Assembly (NCBI GenBank): GCA_903849645.1
Contig: CAINJJ010000041.1
Location: 90,610 to 154,609, forward strand
DNA length: 64,000 nucleotides
Direction: 5' to 3'
Origin: an uncultured Acidobacteriaceae bacterium
GTDB lineage: Bacteria > Acidobacteriota > Terriglobia > Terriglobales > Acidobacteriaceae
Positions 34,600 to 43,342 of this stretch are shown in pieces. How positions within the stretch are numbered: the first letter of the stretch is position 1; each line of letters starts with the position of its first letter. Made by a program: the position numbers and the translations under genes. Under the pieces are notes generated by a model. That model did not search any database and had not been told where the DNA came from. It was given only the letters and a program-made list of their open reading frames with translations.

Positions 34600-34890
34600 C
34601 GGTGGAGGTTGAAGCCAGGCCCGGGCCGCCGCCTGCGGTCCAGGACCGTCCCTTCCTGTGGAGCGGCGTGTGCGAATGGCCAACGGATTCCAGGTTGCCA
34701 GATGACTCTCTCGACGAGAGCCGGGAGAGCGTGGTACCGTTATCAGTCGCGCCGGAACCAGCCGCGGGGAATCACCGGCAGGCATGAATCCATGAAGCGA
34801 TTCAGCAGGCATGGAGCAGTGGCTGAAACGGCCCACGCATCGCGCAGAACTCCGGAAGCGAAGGAATCTCGCGGGATCAGGAGGAGATGG

Positions 34891-36432
34891 ATGACTCTGG
34901 ATTCATCAAGAGTGAAGTTGTCCGCGGTGTGCGGTTTTGCCGTGGCCGGGATTTTCATCGCCGCGCTGGGCCAGTATGCCCTCGGCGAGACCAAGCAGAC
35001 GGCGGCGCAATGGCCAATCATCACGCGCACCGGCGATGCGCTCTTTGAAGGCGACCGTCCGTTTCGCTTTCTGGGCCTGGATGCGCCGGACCTGCTGATG
35101 AACGAGTCGCAAATCCGGCCGGACCGCACCAACAGATTTCCCGATGAGTTTGAGATCCGCGATGCGTTGGACGGCCTTCGACGAGTGGGCGCACGGGCAA
35201 CCCGCACCTTTACGCTGTCGGTCTTTTCCAGCGACGACAAAGGCATCCCGGTGCATATCACGGGGCGCAGGATCTACAACGAAGACGCATTTCGCGCGAT
35301 GGACCTTGTTCTGGCGCTTGCGCACGAATACGACATCCGGCTCATTATCCCCCTGATTGCGTCGCAGACCTTTGAGCGCATACGAGGGATCGACGAGTTT
35401 TCCGCTCTCGCCGGCAGGCCCGGAGGGGATTTCTTTACCGACGAAGTAGTCAAGTCCGATTACCGGGACCTGGTTCAAACCGTTCTGAACCGGCGCAACA
35501 CAGTCTCTGGAATTCTCTACAAGGATGATCCGGCCGTGCTCGCCTGGCAGTTCGGCAACGAGTTCAATGTCTACGCGCCGGACCGAAAGCTCGATCCGGC
35601 GCAGTTGACCCGTCGCATTACGCCATGGATGCTGGAGATGGCTGCATATATCAAATCGATTGATCGGCATCACCTTGTGATGGATGCAGGCGGCGCGGAC
35701 CGGGCAGCCCTCCTCGCCGACCCAAACATCGACATGATCAGTGAGCATCTCTACGAATATTGGAATCGGCTGACCGGAGGCCCCGCGGAGTTGGCGCCCC
35801 TTGCGGCTGCCGCGCGCCAGCAGTGCAAGGGCAGGAAGGTGCTGATCGTCGACGAGTTTGGTCTTGGCGCAACGGAGAACCTGAGATCGCTGATGCGCGA
35901 GATCGTTGACGACGGAATCAGCGGCGGCCTCATGTGGAGCATTCGCTCACATCGGAGAGATGGAGGCTGGTACTACCACAATGAGGGAGGGACTCTGGTC
36001 AATTCATTTCACGTGCCAGGCTTCGCGGACGGCACTTCCTTCGAGGAGACGCGCGTTCTTGACCTGTTGCGGCGGGAGGCTTTTCGAATCCGGATGGTAT
36101 CCCCCACCCCCCTGTCCGTTCCCTCGCCGCCTCCAGTGTTGATTCGGCTGGAAGGCGGCTTTACCTGGAGGGGATCCGCCGGCGCATCGAGTTATACCCT
36201 GGAACGAGCTGACAAACCCGAAGGACCCTGGAGCACCCTCGCCGAGGGCGTTCAGGACTCAGTGGTCGCCGATGTGGCCAACTTTGAAGGCACGCCTCGG
36301 GCTTCACTCCCCTTTGTCCTTTACTGGGATGAATCAGCCCAGCCCCAGACCCGATATTTCTATCGTCTCAAGGCCGTCAATCCCGCAGGCGACTCGGGGT
36401 ACTCAAATATCCTCACCGTCGACTCAAGATAA
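34891..36432 (+). CDS. Secreted glycoside hydrolase family 5-like (beta-mannanase type) enzyme
   Basis: 513 residues from ATG 34891, set by GGAGGAG immediately upstream; the longer frame from 34609 crosses hairpin-rich noncoding-looking DNA. A signal or anchor helix (about 10-33) precedes a TIM barrel with acid/base Glu224 (WQFGNEFN) and nucleophile Glu322 (LIVDEFGLG), a clan A pattern. Residues about 405-513 form a fibronectin III-like domain (FTWRGSAGASSYTLERADKP, RYFYRLKAVNPAGDSGYSN). Closest in style to GH5 mannan endo-hydrolases. It probably acts on plant or fungal mannan outside the cytoplasm; substrate is inferred. Confidence 0.82.
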   Translation: MTLDSSRVKLSAVCGFAVAGIFIAALGQYALGETKQTAAQWPIITRTGDALFEGDRPFRFLGLDAPDLLMNESQIRPDRTNRFPDEFEIRDALDGLRRVGARATRTFTLSVFSSDDKGIPVHITGRRIYNEDAFRAMDLVLALAHEYDIRLIIPLIASQTFERIRGIDEFSALAGRPGGDFFTDEVVKSDYRDLVQTVLNRRNTVSGILYKDDPAVLAWQFGNEFNVYAPDRKLDPAQLTRRITPWMLEMAAYIKSIDRHHLVMDAGGADRAALLADPNIDMISEHLYEYWNRLTGGPAELAPLAAAARQQCKGRKVLIVDEFGLGATENLRSLMREIVDDGISGGLMWSIRSHRRDGGWYYHNEGGTLVNSFHVPGFADGTSFEETRVLDLLRREAFRIRMVSPTPLSVPSPPPVLIRLEGGFTWRGSAGASSYTLERADKPEGPWSTLAEGVQDSVVADVANFEGTPRASLPFVLYWDESAQPQTRYFYRLKAVNPAGDSGYSNILTVDSR

Positions 36433-36578
36433 TGGTGCAGCAGGCCGCCGCAGACTGCAGGCTGCTCAGTGCAATCAACGGCCTTGGAAAGAACTGCAGG
36501 TCCTTTCCATCGTCGGGCGGCCGCTCTCGCATGGCCCCTCTCTTCGACGTGCTCTCAAGCCCTCTACAATAGGGCCAG

Positions 36579-37373
36579 ATGCTCCTTCTCCCCGCCCACC
36601 TCCCAGCCCTGGACTGGCACTGGCTCTGGCTTATCGCCGCGGCCCTTCTCGCCGGCCTGCTCAATGCCGTGGCCGGGGGTGGCTCGTTTCTTCTCTTCCC
36701 TGCCATGCTCGGCACCGGCATGTTCCCCATCCAGGCCAACGCCACCAATACCGTCGCCCTCTGGCCCGGACAGCTCACCTCGGTCGCCGCCTACTGGCCC
36801 AACATCCGCCGCAACCTCCGCCTTGCCCTGCCCATGGCCCTTGCCGGATTTGTCGGCGGCACCGGTGGCGCGCTCGTCCTGCTCAACACTCCGCAGCGCA
36901 CATTCCTTCACCTTGTTCCCTGGCTTCTGCTCGCCGCCGCCTCCATCTTCGCCGCCACTGGCCCCGTCACCCGCTGGCTCCAGCGCCGCAAGGGAGCGGG
37001 CGAGGCAAGCCCACCCCGCCGCCTGCCCGTCTTTCTCGCCACCATCGCCGTCTGCTTTTACATCGGCTACTTCGGCGCCGGGGCGGGCTTCCTGCTCATC
37101 ACCCTGCTCTCCCTCTTCGGCTGCCAGGACCTGCACGAAATCAACGCCCTCAAGGTCGCCGCCACCACCCCCGCCAACGGCATCGCTTTCCTGCTCTTCG
37201 CCTTCAACGGCCAGGTGGTCTGGCACTATTGCCTGCTGGCCATGGTGGTCTGCGCCATCGGCGGATACATGTCCGCCCGCCTCGCACGCCGCGTCCCCCA
37301 GCCCTTCCTGCGCGGACTCGTCGTCTTCATCGGCCTCGCCATGGCCGCCTGGTTCTTCTGGAGAAACGGCTAA
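36579..37373 (+). CDS. TSUP-family (TauE/SafE) membrane transporter
   Basis: 264 residues with seven to eight hydrophobic helices and the repeated TSUP signature: GLLNAVAGGGSFLLFPAML with NATNTVALWPG in the first half, and IGYFGAGAGFLLI with INALKVAATTPANG in the second. The family exports small organic or sulfur oxyanions such as sulfite or sulfoacetate. The substrate is not readable. The stop is three bases from the SemiSWEET start, so both are probably cotranscribed. Confidence 0.92.
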   Translation: MLLLPAHLPALDWHWLWLIAAALLAGLLNAVAGGGSFLLFPAMLGTGMFPIQANATNTVALWPGQLTSVAAYWPNIRRNLRLALPMALAGFVGGTGGALVLLNTPQRTFLHLVPWLLLAAASIFAATGPVTRWLQRRKGAGEASPPRRLPVFLATIAVCFYIGYFGAGAGFLLITLLSLFGCQDLHEINALKVAATTPANGIAFLLFAFNGQVVWHYCLLAMVVCAIGGYMSARLARRVPQPFLRGLVVFIGLAMAAWFFWRNG

Positions 37374-37376
37374 CCC

Positions 37377-37679
37377 ATGCTCCTGTCCGCCTTATCGATG
37401 CAGGCCCTCGCGCCCCGCTGGGTCTTCGAGTGGTTCGGCGCTGCCGCCGCTGCCGCCACCACCATCTCGTTTTTGCCCCAACTGCTTCGCGTCTGGCGCC
37501 GCAAGAGCGCCAGCGACATCTCTCTCAGCATGTTCCTCATCTTCAACTTCGGGCTCGTCTGCTGGCTGATCTATGGCCTCGGCATCGGCTCCTGGCCCAT
37601 GATCGCCGCCAACACCGTCACCCTGGCGCTCGCCCTCACCATCCTCGTCCTCAAGCTCCGCTACGACCGCCGCGCCTGA
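37377..37679 (+). CDS. SemiSWEET/PQ-loop sugar transporter-like protein
   Basis: 100 residues with three membrane helices. The PQ-loop motif ISFLPQLLRVWRRKSASDIS at about 30-49 and SMFLIFNFGLVCWLIYG define the bacterial SemiSWEET family, which works as a dimer that passes sugars down a gradient. The gene starts three bases after the TSUP gene. Confidence 0.92.
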   Translation: MLLSALSMQALAPRWVFEWFGAAAAAATTISFLPQLLRVWRRKSASDISLSMFLIFNFGLVCWLIYGLGIGSWPMIAANTVTLALALTILVLKLRYDRRA

Positions 37680-37684
37680 CCCCA

Positions 37685-37720
37685 AAAACACCAGGGGCGC
37701 AGCCGAAGCCGCTCCCCTGG
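37685..37720 (-). terminator. Intrinsic terminator of the diheme cytochrome gene (possibly bidirectional)
   Basis: A hairpin CCAGGGG/CCCCTGG with an extended inner stem (37691-37720) is followed on the minus strand by TGTTTTTGG. It lies 20 bases after the cytochrome stop at 37740 and 12 bases after the SemiSWEET stop on the other strand. Confidence 0.75.
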
Positions 37721-37739
37721 CGCCAAACTCCTGCCAAAA

Positions 37740-38261
37740 TCAGCGCTTCTCCGGCTCCTTGGCCCCCGCCGGCGGCGGCCCCTTCGGCGGCCCGTCGTCG
37801 TCCGGAATCACAAACGGTTCCGGCCCCAGGTGCCCGCGGTGGCAGGTGCCGCACGTCACCGCCGCGCCCGACGAGTCAATCTTGCTCACGTAGTTCTTGT
37901 TGATCTCCTCCGTCATCAGGTACATCTGCCGCGCCGTCGCCTTCTCCGGCTTCGCGTCGTCGGCAAAGTCCAGCCGCGGCCGCCCGTTGGGACCCATGTT
38001 CTTGGGGTCCGCCGTGTGACAGGTGTTGCAGTGCGCTCCCAGCGAGCCCTCCCACTTCTCCATGATGTCGTGCACCTGCTCCCCCGTCAGGTCCTTGGGA
38101 AGCACCTTCAGGTTGGTGGGCGCCGGATGCTTGAACTGCGGCGGCGGTCCGCCCGCGGGCGGCGGCCCCTGGGGAGCCTGGGCAAGCGAAGTGGAGGCAA
38201 AGACGGCCGCCGTAAACAAGGCAACCGCAGCGGAAGACAGCGATAGGGTCGTGCGATTCAA
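37740..38261 (-). CDS. Periplasmic diheme c-type cytochrome (CytoC_RC-like)
   Basis: 173 residues, using a TTG start at 38261 that has AGGAGAA eight bases upstream and opens directly into a signal peptide (MNRTTLSLSSAAVALFTAAV, ending AQA). Two haem-binding motifs, CNTCH (78-82) and CGTCH (137-141), are present, with methionines (Met67, Met113) that could be axial ligands. The spacing and the LPKDLTGEQVHDIMEKW segment resemble half of the reaction-centre-cytochrome fold, which is frequent in non-photosynthetic Acidobacteriota. A proline-rich stretch and tail flank the haem region. Electron partners are unknown. Confidence 0.88.
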   Translation of the reverse strand: MNRTTLSLSSAAVALFTAAVFASTSLAQAPQGPPPAGGPPPQFKHPAPTNLKVLPKDLTGEQVHDIMEKWEGSLGAHCNTCHTADPKNMGPNGRPRLDFADDAKPEKATARQMYLMTEEINKNYVSKIDSSGAAVTCGTCHRGHLGPEPFVIPDDDGPPKGPPPAGAKEPEKR

Positions 38262-38369
38262 GCTAGGGTTCTCCTGGGAAGCGAAGATTCTTATCGGGAT
38301 AGACGTAATCCTGGCGGCCAAGGTTCAATTTACCCTGAACTCCGCCAAAATTAATCGGGCGGCAAGATC

Positions 38370-39044
38370 TCACCCGGCGGCCATCCGCAACCGCGCCGGC
38401 CCGGACACGCACCCGTTGCCTGCCACCGCAAACCGCAGCGGCCAGTCCACCGCCTCGTGGATCCCGATCCGCGGCGTCACCACCACGTCCGCCACCGCAA
38501 AGCCGTCGTCCCATATCTGCAGCTCCGACCCCGCATCCAGCAGGTCCAGCCCGTTGTGCGCCTCCCGCGTCAGCCCCAGCGCCATGCACAGCCGGCCTGG
38601 CCCAGCGGTCAGTTCCCGGGGCTTTGCCTCCCGGCCCAGCCCACGGTTTGCCGCCATCTGGTCCAGCCCCGCCACCGGCTCCAGCGCCCGCACCAGCGCA
38701 CACCCTGCCCGGCCCTCCGGCTCGCAGCTCACGTTCATGCAGAAGTACCGCCCATAGATCGTGTAGACATACGCATGGCCCGCCGGACCAAACAGCACCC
38801 GGCTCCGCGGCGTAGGCCCCCGGAACGAGTGCGCTGCAGGGTCGGGCGGCTGGTTGTGCGGACCCAGATAGGCCTCCACCTCCACCATCCGACCCGCCAG
38901 CAGCACACCCCCCGCCCGCCGCACCAGCAGCTTGCCCAGCAGGCGAGGCGCCACCACCTCCGGCGCGGCCTCAAAGAAGCTCCGCGCAGGCGGCCTGCCG
39001 CCCGGCCTCTCGTCCAGGCCTTCTATTTCTGCGCCTTCTTCCAT
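38370..39044 (-). CDS. mpg: DNA-3-methyladenine glycosylase (AAG/MPG family)
   Basis: 224 residues. The AAG fold is recognised by VAPRLLGKLLVR, GRMVEVEAYLGP (catalytic Glu in VEAY), DPAAHSFRG, RSRVLFGPAGHAYVYTIYG and GPGRLCMALGL. It excises alkylated purines and hypoxanthine in base-excision repair. Its start lies 22 bases inside the 3' end of the peroxiredoxin gene, so the two are probably translated together. Length is normal. Confidence 0.93.
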   Translation of the reverse strand: MEEGAEIEGLDERPGGRPPARSFFEAAPEVVAPRLLGKLLVRRAGGVLLAGRMVEVEAYLGPHNQPPDPAAHSFRGPTPRSRVLFGPAGHAYVYTIYGRYFCMNVSCEPEGRAGCALVRALEPVAGLDQMAANRGLGREAKPRELTAGPGRLCMALGLTREAHNGLDLLDAGSELQIWDDGFAVADVVVTPRIGIHEAVDWPLRFAVAGNGCVSGPARLRMAAG

Positions 39045-39496
39045 GCCTTCAGCAGCGCCAGCACCTCTTCGGCGTGCCCCGCCGGCGTCACCTTGGGAAA
39101 CACATGCAGCAGCGTCTGGTCTGGCCCGATCACGAACGTCGTCCGCTCAATGCCCCACACCTTCTTGCCATACATGTTCTTTTCTTTCAACACGCCAAAC
39201 TGATTGCACACTTTCTCGTCTACATCAGCAAGGAGCGTATACGGCAGGTCAAACTTGGCGCGAAACTTCGCCTGCGCCTTCGGCGTATCGCGCGAGATGC
39301 CCAGCACCACCGCTCCCGCCGTTTGCAGCTTCTTGAAAACGTCCCGGAAGCCGCACGCCTCAATCGTGCAGCCAGGCGTGTCTGCTCTGGGATAAAAAAA
39401 CAGCACCACCGGCTGACCGGCATAATTGGACAGGCTGACCGTCTGGTCCTCATCGGTCTGCAGCGTAAAGTCGGCAACTTTCTGGTTCAGTTCCAT
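39023..39496 (-). CDS. bcp: Thioredoxin-dependent peroxiredoxin (Bcp type)
   Basis: 157 residues from ATG 39496, with GAGGAA upstream. The active motif TPGCTIEACGFRD contains the peroxidatic Cys43 and resolving Cys48, the five-residue spacing of Bcp/PrxQ. FYPRADTPGC and VWGIERTTFVIGPD are also conserved. It reduces peroxides with thioredoxin. It overlaps the start of mpg and is divergent from the repeat protein gene at 39603. Confidence 0.95.
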   Translation of the reverse strand: MELNQKVADFTLQTDEDQTVSLSNYAGQPVVLFFYPRADTPGCTIEACGFRDVFKKLQTAGAVVLGISRDTPKAQAKFRAKFDLPYTLLADVDEKVCNQFGVLKEKNMYGKKVWGIERTTFVIGPDQTLLHVFPKVTPAGHAEEVLALLKAWKKAQK

Positions 39497-39602
39497 GGGG
39501 AATTTCCTCGTATTGTTGAATGGAGGGCCTTCAGTGGCCATCAGGTCTGATTATTCCCGAGGCGGGCGGCAGGTGTCATTGCAACGGAACGGCATATTTT
39601 CG

Positions 39603-41015
39603 ATGCTGCGAAACCCCCTGGCGGGGGCGCTTGCCGCTGCCCTGCTCGCGGCCGCCCCGGTCTGCGCCCAATATCCCGGCCAGGTCGCCAAAGGCGGCAA
39701 GGAAGTCCCTACCCTCCGCGCCATCGGCGTCCTCGAGTGGACCGGCGACCCCGGCAGCCCCAAGGCCAGCCGCCTCGTCCCCATCTCCGTACTCGACGGC
39801 GGCGAGCTCCAGGACGGCGCCATCTACATGGCCCGCCCCCAGCCCCTCGCCCTCACCTCCGGCGTTGAATACGAGCTGCAGGAGAACGGCAAGCCCCTCG
39901 GCCTCTATGACATCCAGTCCGCCGGCCAGCAGCAGGGCTCCTGGATCGGCTTCGGCTCCTGGAAGCCCATCGCCGTCCCCAAGCCCAAGCCCTCCATGTC
40001 CGAGGTCGCCCGCACCGGCTTTGACCCTGACGACGACAAGCCCGTCCTGCACCGCAAAAGGCACTCCGGCGACGCGCCCTCCGGGACCGCCCCCAAAGAC
40101 GGCTCCCCCGCTCCAGCAGCCGACCCTGACCGCCCCACCCTCCACAAAAAGGACTCTGGCGCCGCCCCCGCCCCCACGGCCGATACCGACCCCGACCGCC
40201 CCACCCTCCACAAAAAACCCTCGACAGACGCCTCCGCCCCCACGCTTCCCGACGACGACCCCGACCGTCCCACGCTCAAGCGAAGCAAGAAATCCGCCCC
40301 TGCCGACATCGGCCACGTCGACAATCTGCCGGAGGTCACCGACCCCGACCGCCCTCGCCTCAAGCGCGGCCAGTCCACCGGCGGCGGCCCCGTCGTCCTG
40401 CCCTCCCTCATGGGCTTGCCCTCGGAGATGCAGCAGACCGTTGCCGTCTCTGACGCCAAAAGCCGCACCGAGCACCCCTGGACCTATGCCTGGGCCAGTC
40501 CCGGCGACGAAGAGAAGATGAAGGCCGCCCTCGAGCAGATTGCCCGCGACGCGCTCGGCCTCAAGCCACCGCCGCCGCCCCCGGCCCCGCGCCGCACCGC
40601 CCGCAAGTCCGCCCGCCCCGCGCCTCCCGCGCCCGTGCCCGAGCCGCCGCCCCTCTTCGACGAGCAGTTCCGCGTCTTTGAGCTGACCTATGGATCCTCC
40701 GCCACCCTCGTCCTCACCGCCCGCACCGACGGACCCGCAGACCAGCAGCGCTTCGTCACCCTCATCGCCCAGCCCGACCTCTACGGCAACGTCCTGGTCC
40801 TCCTCAAAAACGTGGCTGACGGATCCCGCCTCGACGAAACCCCGCGCATGCGCCTCATCGACGCCGTCGACGCCCTCGCCGACAACCGCGGCGAACTCCT
40901 CTTCGAGCTTCGCGGCGCCACCCAGCGCCAGTTCGCCCTCTACCGCGTCCTCCGCGGCCTGGCGGAAAAGCTCTTCGTCTCCGGCGGCGCCGAATTCGGC
41001 ACGGAGAGCCGCTGA
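39603..41015 (+). CDS. Secreted protein with DPDRPTLHKK-type repeats
   Basis: 470 residues from ATG 39603 (MLRNPLAGALAAALLAAAPV, signal peptide ending CAQ). After a beta-rich N-terminal region, five degenerate repeats of the consensus DPDRPTLHKK lie at about 141-152, 174-183, 196-205, 219-228 and 247-255, separated by Ala/Pro/Ser-rich spacers. A Pro-rich linker (PPPPPPAPRRTARKS) leads to a C-terminal folded domain (FRVFELTYGSSATLVL, GNVLVLLKNVADGSRLDETPRMRL). The alternating Asp and Lys/Arg pattern could bind polyanions or metals. No family is recognised. It is divergent from bcp. Confidence 0.8.
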   Translation: MLRNPLAGALAAALLAAAPVCAQYPGQVAKGGKEVPTLRAIGVLEWTGDPGSPKASRLVPISVLDGGELQDGAIYMARPQPLALTSGVEYELQENGKPLGLYDIQSAGQQQGSWIGFGSWKPIAVPKPKPSMSEVARTGFDPDDDKPVLHRKRHSGDAPSGTAPKDGSPAPAADPDRPTLHKKDSGAAPAPTADTDPDRPTLHKKPSTDASAPTLPDDDPDRPTLKRSKKSAPADIGHVDNLPEVTDPDRPRLKRGQSTGGGPVVLPSLMGLPSEMQQTVAVSDAKSRTEHPWTYAWASPGDEEKMKAALEQIARDALGLKPPPPPPAPRRTARKSARPAPPAPVPEPPPLFDEQFRVFELTYGSSATLVLTARTDGPADQQRFVTLIAQPDLYGNVLVLLKNVADGSRLDETPRMRLIDAVDALADNRGELLFELRGATQRQFALYRVLRGLAEKLFVSGGAEFGTESR

Positions 41016-41381
41016 CGCCTATCAAAGCAGCGCGTCACGGCACGACCACGCGAGGGTCCTGGATTTCGATGGGAGCAGGCTTTGCAACAAGGGCAGGGCT
41101 TCAGCCGGGCCACAGCTGCATCAAAATTGCGGATGGGTTTTACAGGCTGCGAAAAATGGGCTGTCCTTGAGCAGGAAGCCTGGAAAGCGTGTCCTCAGGG
41201 GTTAAAGCCCTTTTGATTTGATTGGCACTTACGGCACGACTGAAGTCATGCCCTGACACTTCGATGGCAATTATGGAGTTTATCCGCTTGTTTAGCCCCT
41301 GCCACACTTTGGGTGATTTCAAGCTCAAGTCGGGCCTTTCTTTCGCAGCCCGTTCAGCCCCAGTCTCCGAACGGGTGCCGC
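41016..41381. repeat. Intergenic cluster of REP-type hairpins
   Basis: 366 bases without a gene. REP copy 4 lies at 41079-41111, inverted relative to 30369 with two mismatches in 33 bases. A variant hairpin GGCACGACTGAAGTCATGCC lies at 41233-41252, and a shorter GGGTTAAAGCCC-like stem near 41201-41215. These lie between the repeat-protein gene and the convergent TMEM175 gene. Confidence 0.75.
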
Positions 41382-41987
41382 CTACCGCCTCGCCCCCGCC
41401 CGCTTGACCCGCTTCTCCGGCGACACCAGAAAATACACCGCCATCCCCCCGTTCATTGCCAGGCTCAGCGGCACGCTCCACCACGTCGTCCCCAGGCACA
41501 CCAGGTAAAGCAGCGGGCCCACCGCGTAGCTCCGCGCAATGTGCCGCACCCCCGCGTACTCCCGGTCCACCAGCCCCCGCTTCATGCAGGTGAACAGCAG
41601 CAGGTTAAACAGCAGCCCGAGCGCCAGGTACGAGCCGTTGTACAGAATCGCCGCCTCGCGAATCCGCCCCGTCGCCACCGCCTGCGCCATCAGCGACGTC
41701 GGGTAGGGAATCCACACCACCCCCAGCAACAGCAGAAGGTTGGCCGCCATCAGCGCGTCGTCCGACCGCTGCACGTGGGTAAACAGGCGGTGGTGGTTCA
41801 TCCACATGATGCCGATGAACAGAAAGCTCAACAGAAAGCTCGCGTAGCTCGGCCACTGCGCCGCAATACCCTGCCAGAAGGGCAGCGCCGCCGCCGGCGC
41901 CTTCAGTTCCAGCACCAGCAGCGTCGCCGCTATCGAAAACACCCCGTCTGAAAAAGCCTCAATCCGCCCCGTCTCGCTGCTCATCAT
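41382..41987 (-). CDS. TMEM175-family (DUF1211) membrane protein
   Basis: 201 residues with six hydrophobic helices. The first helix carries RIEAFSDGVFSIAATLLVLE, matching the RxxxFSDG signature of the TMEM175 potassium-channel family; GIMWMNHHRLFTHV is the other conserved block. Bacterial members form tetrameric potassium-permeable channels. It sits alone, convergent with the gene at 39603 and divergent from the desaturase. Confidence 0.92.
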   Translation of the reverse strand: MMSSETGRIEAFSDGVFSIAATLLVLELKAPAAALPFWQGIAAQWPSYASFLLSFLFIGIMWMNHHRLFTHVQRSDDALMAANLLLLLGVVWIPYPTSLMAQAVATGRIREAAILYNGSYLALGLLFNLLLFTCMKRGLVDREYAGVRHIARSYAVGPLLYLVCLGTTWWSVPLSLAMNGGMAVYFLVSPEKRVKRAGARR

Positions 41988-42171
41988 TCTTCAGTTCCCC
42001 GCCCCCCGCTCCCGCCGAGCCTCGATTGTGAGCGCTATTGCTCATCCCGCGCAAATAACAGGGTTTTTCATCACAGACAAGCCGCCCCCGCACGTGCTTG
42101 CCATCTCATCCTCTTATACAATCGAGCCTGGAGGCGGGTACGTTGCCGCTCTCCAAGGGACATCCTGAAAT

Positions 42172-43137
42172 ATGGCATCCGCAGCCACCGCAACCAAGCC
42201 CGAGACTACCGCCGCCCTGCCCGTTTCCTCCGTTCTCCACGCCGTCCCCGCCCGTGAGCAGATTCATATGGGACGCGCCGCCACCGTCGGCGAAGGCATC
42301 AACTGGCTCACTCTCGGGGTCATTGTCGCCTTCCACATCGGCGCCGTGGCTGCCCTCTTCTTCTTTACCTGGCAGCGCCTCCTCGTGGGCCTCGTGTTCT
42401 ACGTCCTGGCCATCAATGTGGGCATCGGCATGTGTTATCACCGCCTGCTCACGCACCGCGGTTACCAGGTTCCCAAGTGGCTGGAACACACCATGGCTGT
42501 CTGCGCCACGCTCGCCCTTGAGGGCGGTCCCATGTTCTGGGTCTCTACCCATCGCGTCCACCATCAGCTGAGCGACCACGAAGGCGACCCCCACACCCCC
42601 CGCGAGGGCGGATGGTGGGCCCACACCGGCTGGCTGCTCTGGGGCAACGCCATGCACGCCCAGACTGAGGTCCTCAACCGCTACTCCCCCGACCTCTCCC
42701 GCGACCGCTTCTACGTCTGGCTCAGCAAATACCACTGGATTCCGCTGGTTCTCAGCGGCGTCTTTCTTGTCGCCCTTGGCTGGCTCACCGGCGGCCCCGT
42801 CAACGCCCTCGGCATGTTGCTCTGGGGAGCCTTCTTCCGCGTCACCTTCGGCCTCCACTCCACCTGGCTGGTCAACTCCGCCACCCACCTCTGGGGCAGC
42901 CGCCGCTTCCAAACCCGCGACGACTCCCGCAACAACTGGTGGGTCGCGCTCGTCAGCGGCGGCGAGGGCTGGCACAACAACCACCACGCCCATCCCGTCT
43001 CCGCCCGCCACGGCTTCAAGTGGTATGAGATCGACCCCAACTTCTACGGCATCTGGATCCTCTCCAAGCTCGGCCTGGCCCGCAAGATCCAACTCGCCAA
43101 ATACGACCCCGCCGACCCCAAACCCGCCGGACTCTGA
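42172..43137 (+). CDS. Membrane fatty acid (acyl-CoA) desaturase
   Basis: 321 residues. Three histidine boxes that hold the di-iron centre are present: HRLLTH (90-95), HRVHH (127-131) and HNNHH (about 267-271, in GEGWHNNHH). Four hydrophobic helices frame them. The delta-9 type inserts a cis double bond in a saturated acyl chain using oxygen, adjusting membrane fluidity. About 40 N-terminal residues are polar and variable. A hairpin follows the stop codon. Confidence 0.93.
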   Translation: MASAATATKPETTAALPVSSVLHAVPAREQIHMGRAATVGEGINWLTLGVIVAFHIGAVAALFFFTWQRLLVGLVFYVLAINVGIGMCYHRLLTHRGYQVPKWLEHTMAVCATLALEGGPMFWVSTHRVHHQLSDHEGDPHTPREGGWWAHTGWLLWGNAMHAQTEVLNRYSPDLSRDRFYVWLSKYHWIPLVLSGVFLVALGWLTGGPVNALGMLLWGAFFRVTFGLHSTWLVNSATHLWGSRRFQTRDDSRNNWWVALVSGGEGWHNNHHAHPVSARHGFKWYEIDPNFYGIWILSKLGLARKIQLAKYDPADPKPAGL

Positions 43138-43152
43138 CCCGCTTCGCCCCCC

Positions 43153-43192
43153 TGGGGAAGAGAAAGCGGCACCCCAGGCCGCTCTTCTCCCC
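43153..43192 (+). terminator. Imperfect hairpin after the desaturase gene
   Basis: GGGGAAGAG and CTTCTCCCC arms with an inner AGCGGC/GCCGCT stem form a long imperfect stem-loop 16 bases past the stop codon at 43137. It is followed by a purine-rich stretch rather than T residues, so termination is likely but not certain. Confidence 0.45.
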
Positions 43193-43342
43193 CGGAGGGA
43201 GCAGGGGCCTCCATGCCCCTGAACCAAGCCACGGAATCCACGCCCTCAAGCGCGGGCTTTCATTTCTTTCAATGGAATTGGCTTCTCCTCTCCGCCCAAA
43301 TCGCAGAGAGCGATCCTGCCCGCTTCAGTTACCATATCCCGC

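Noticed and set aside
36272..37903. A 543-codon plus-strand frame crossing GH5, TSUP and SemiSWEET genes
   Set aside because: It is an alternative frame of three well-supported genes, dominated by Arg, Pro and Ala, typical of GC-rich shadows.
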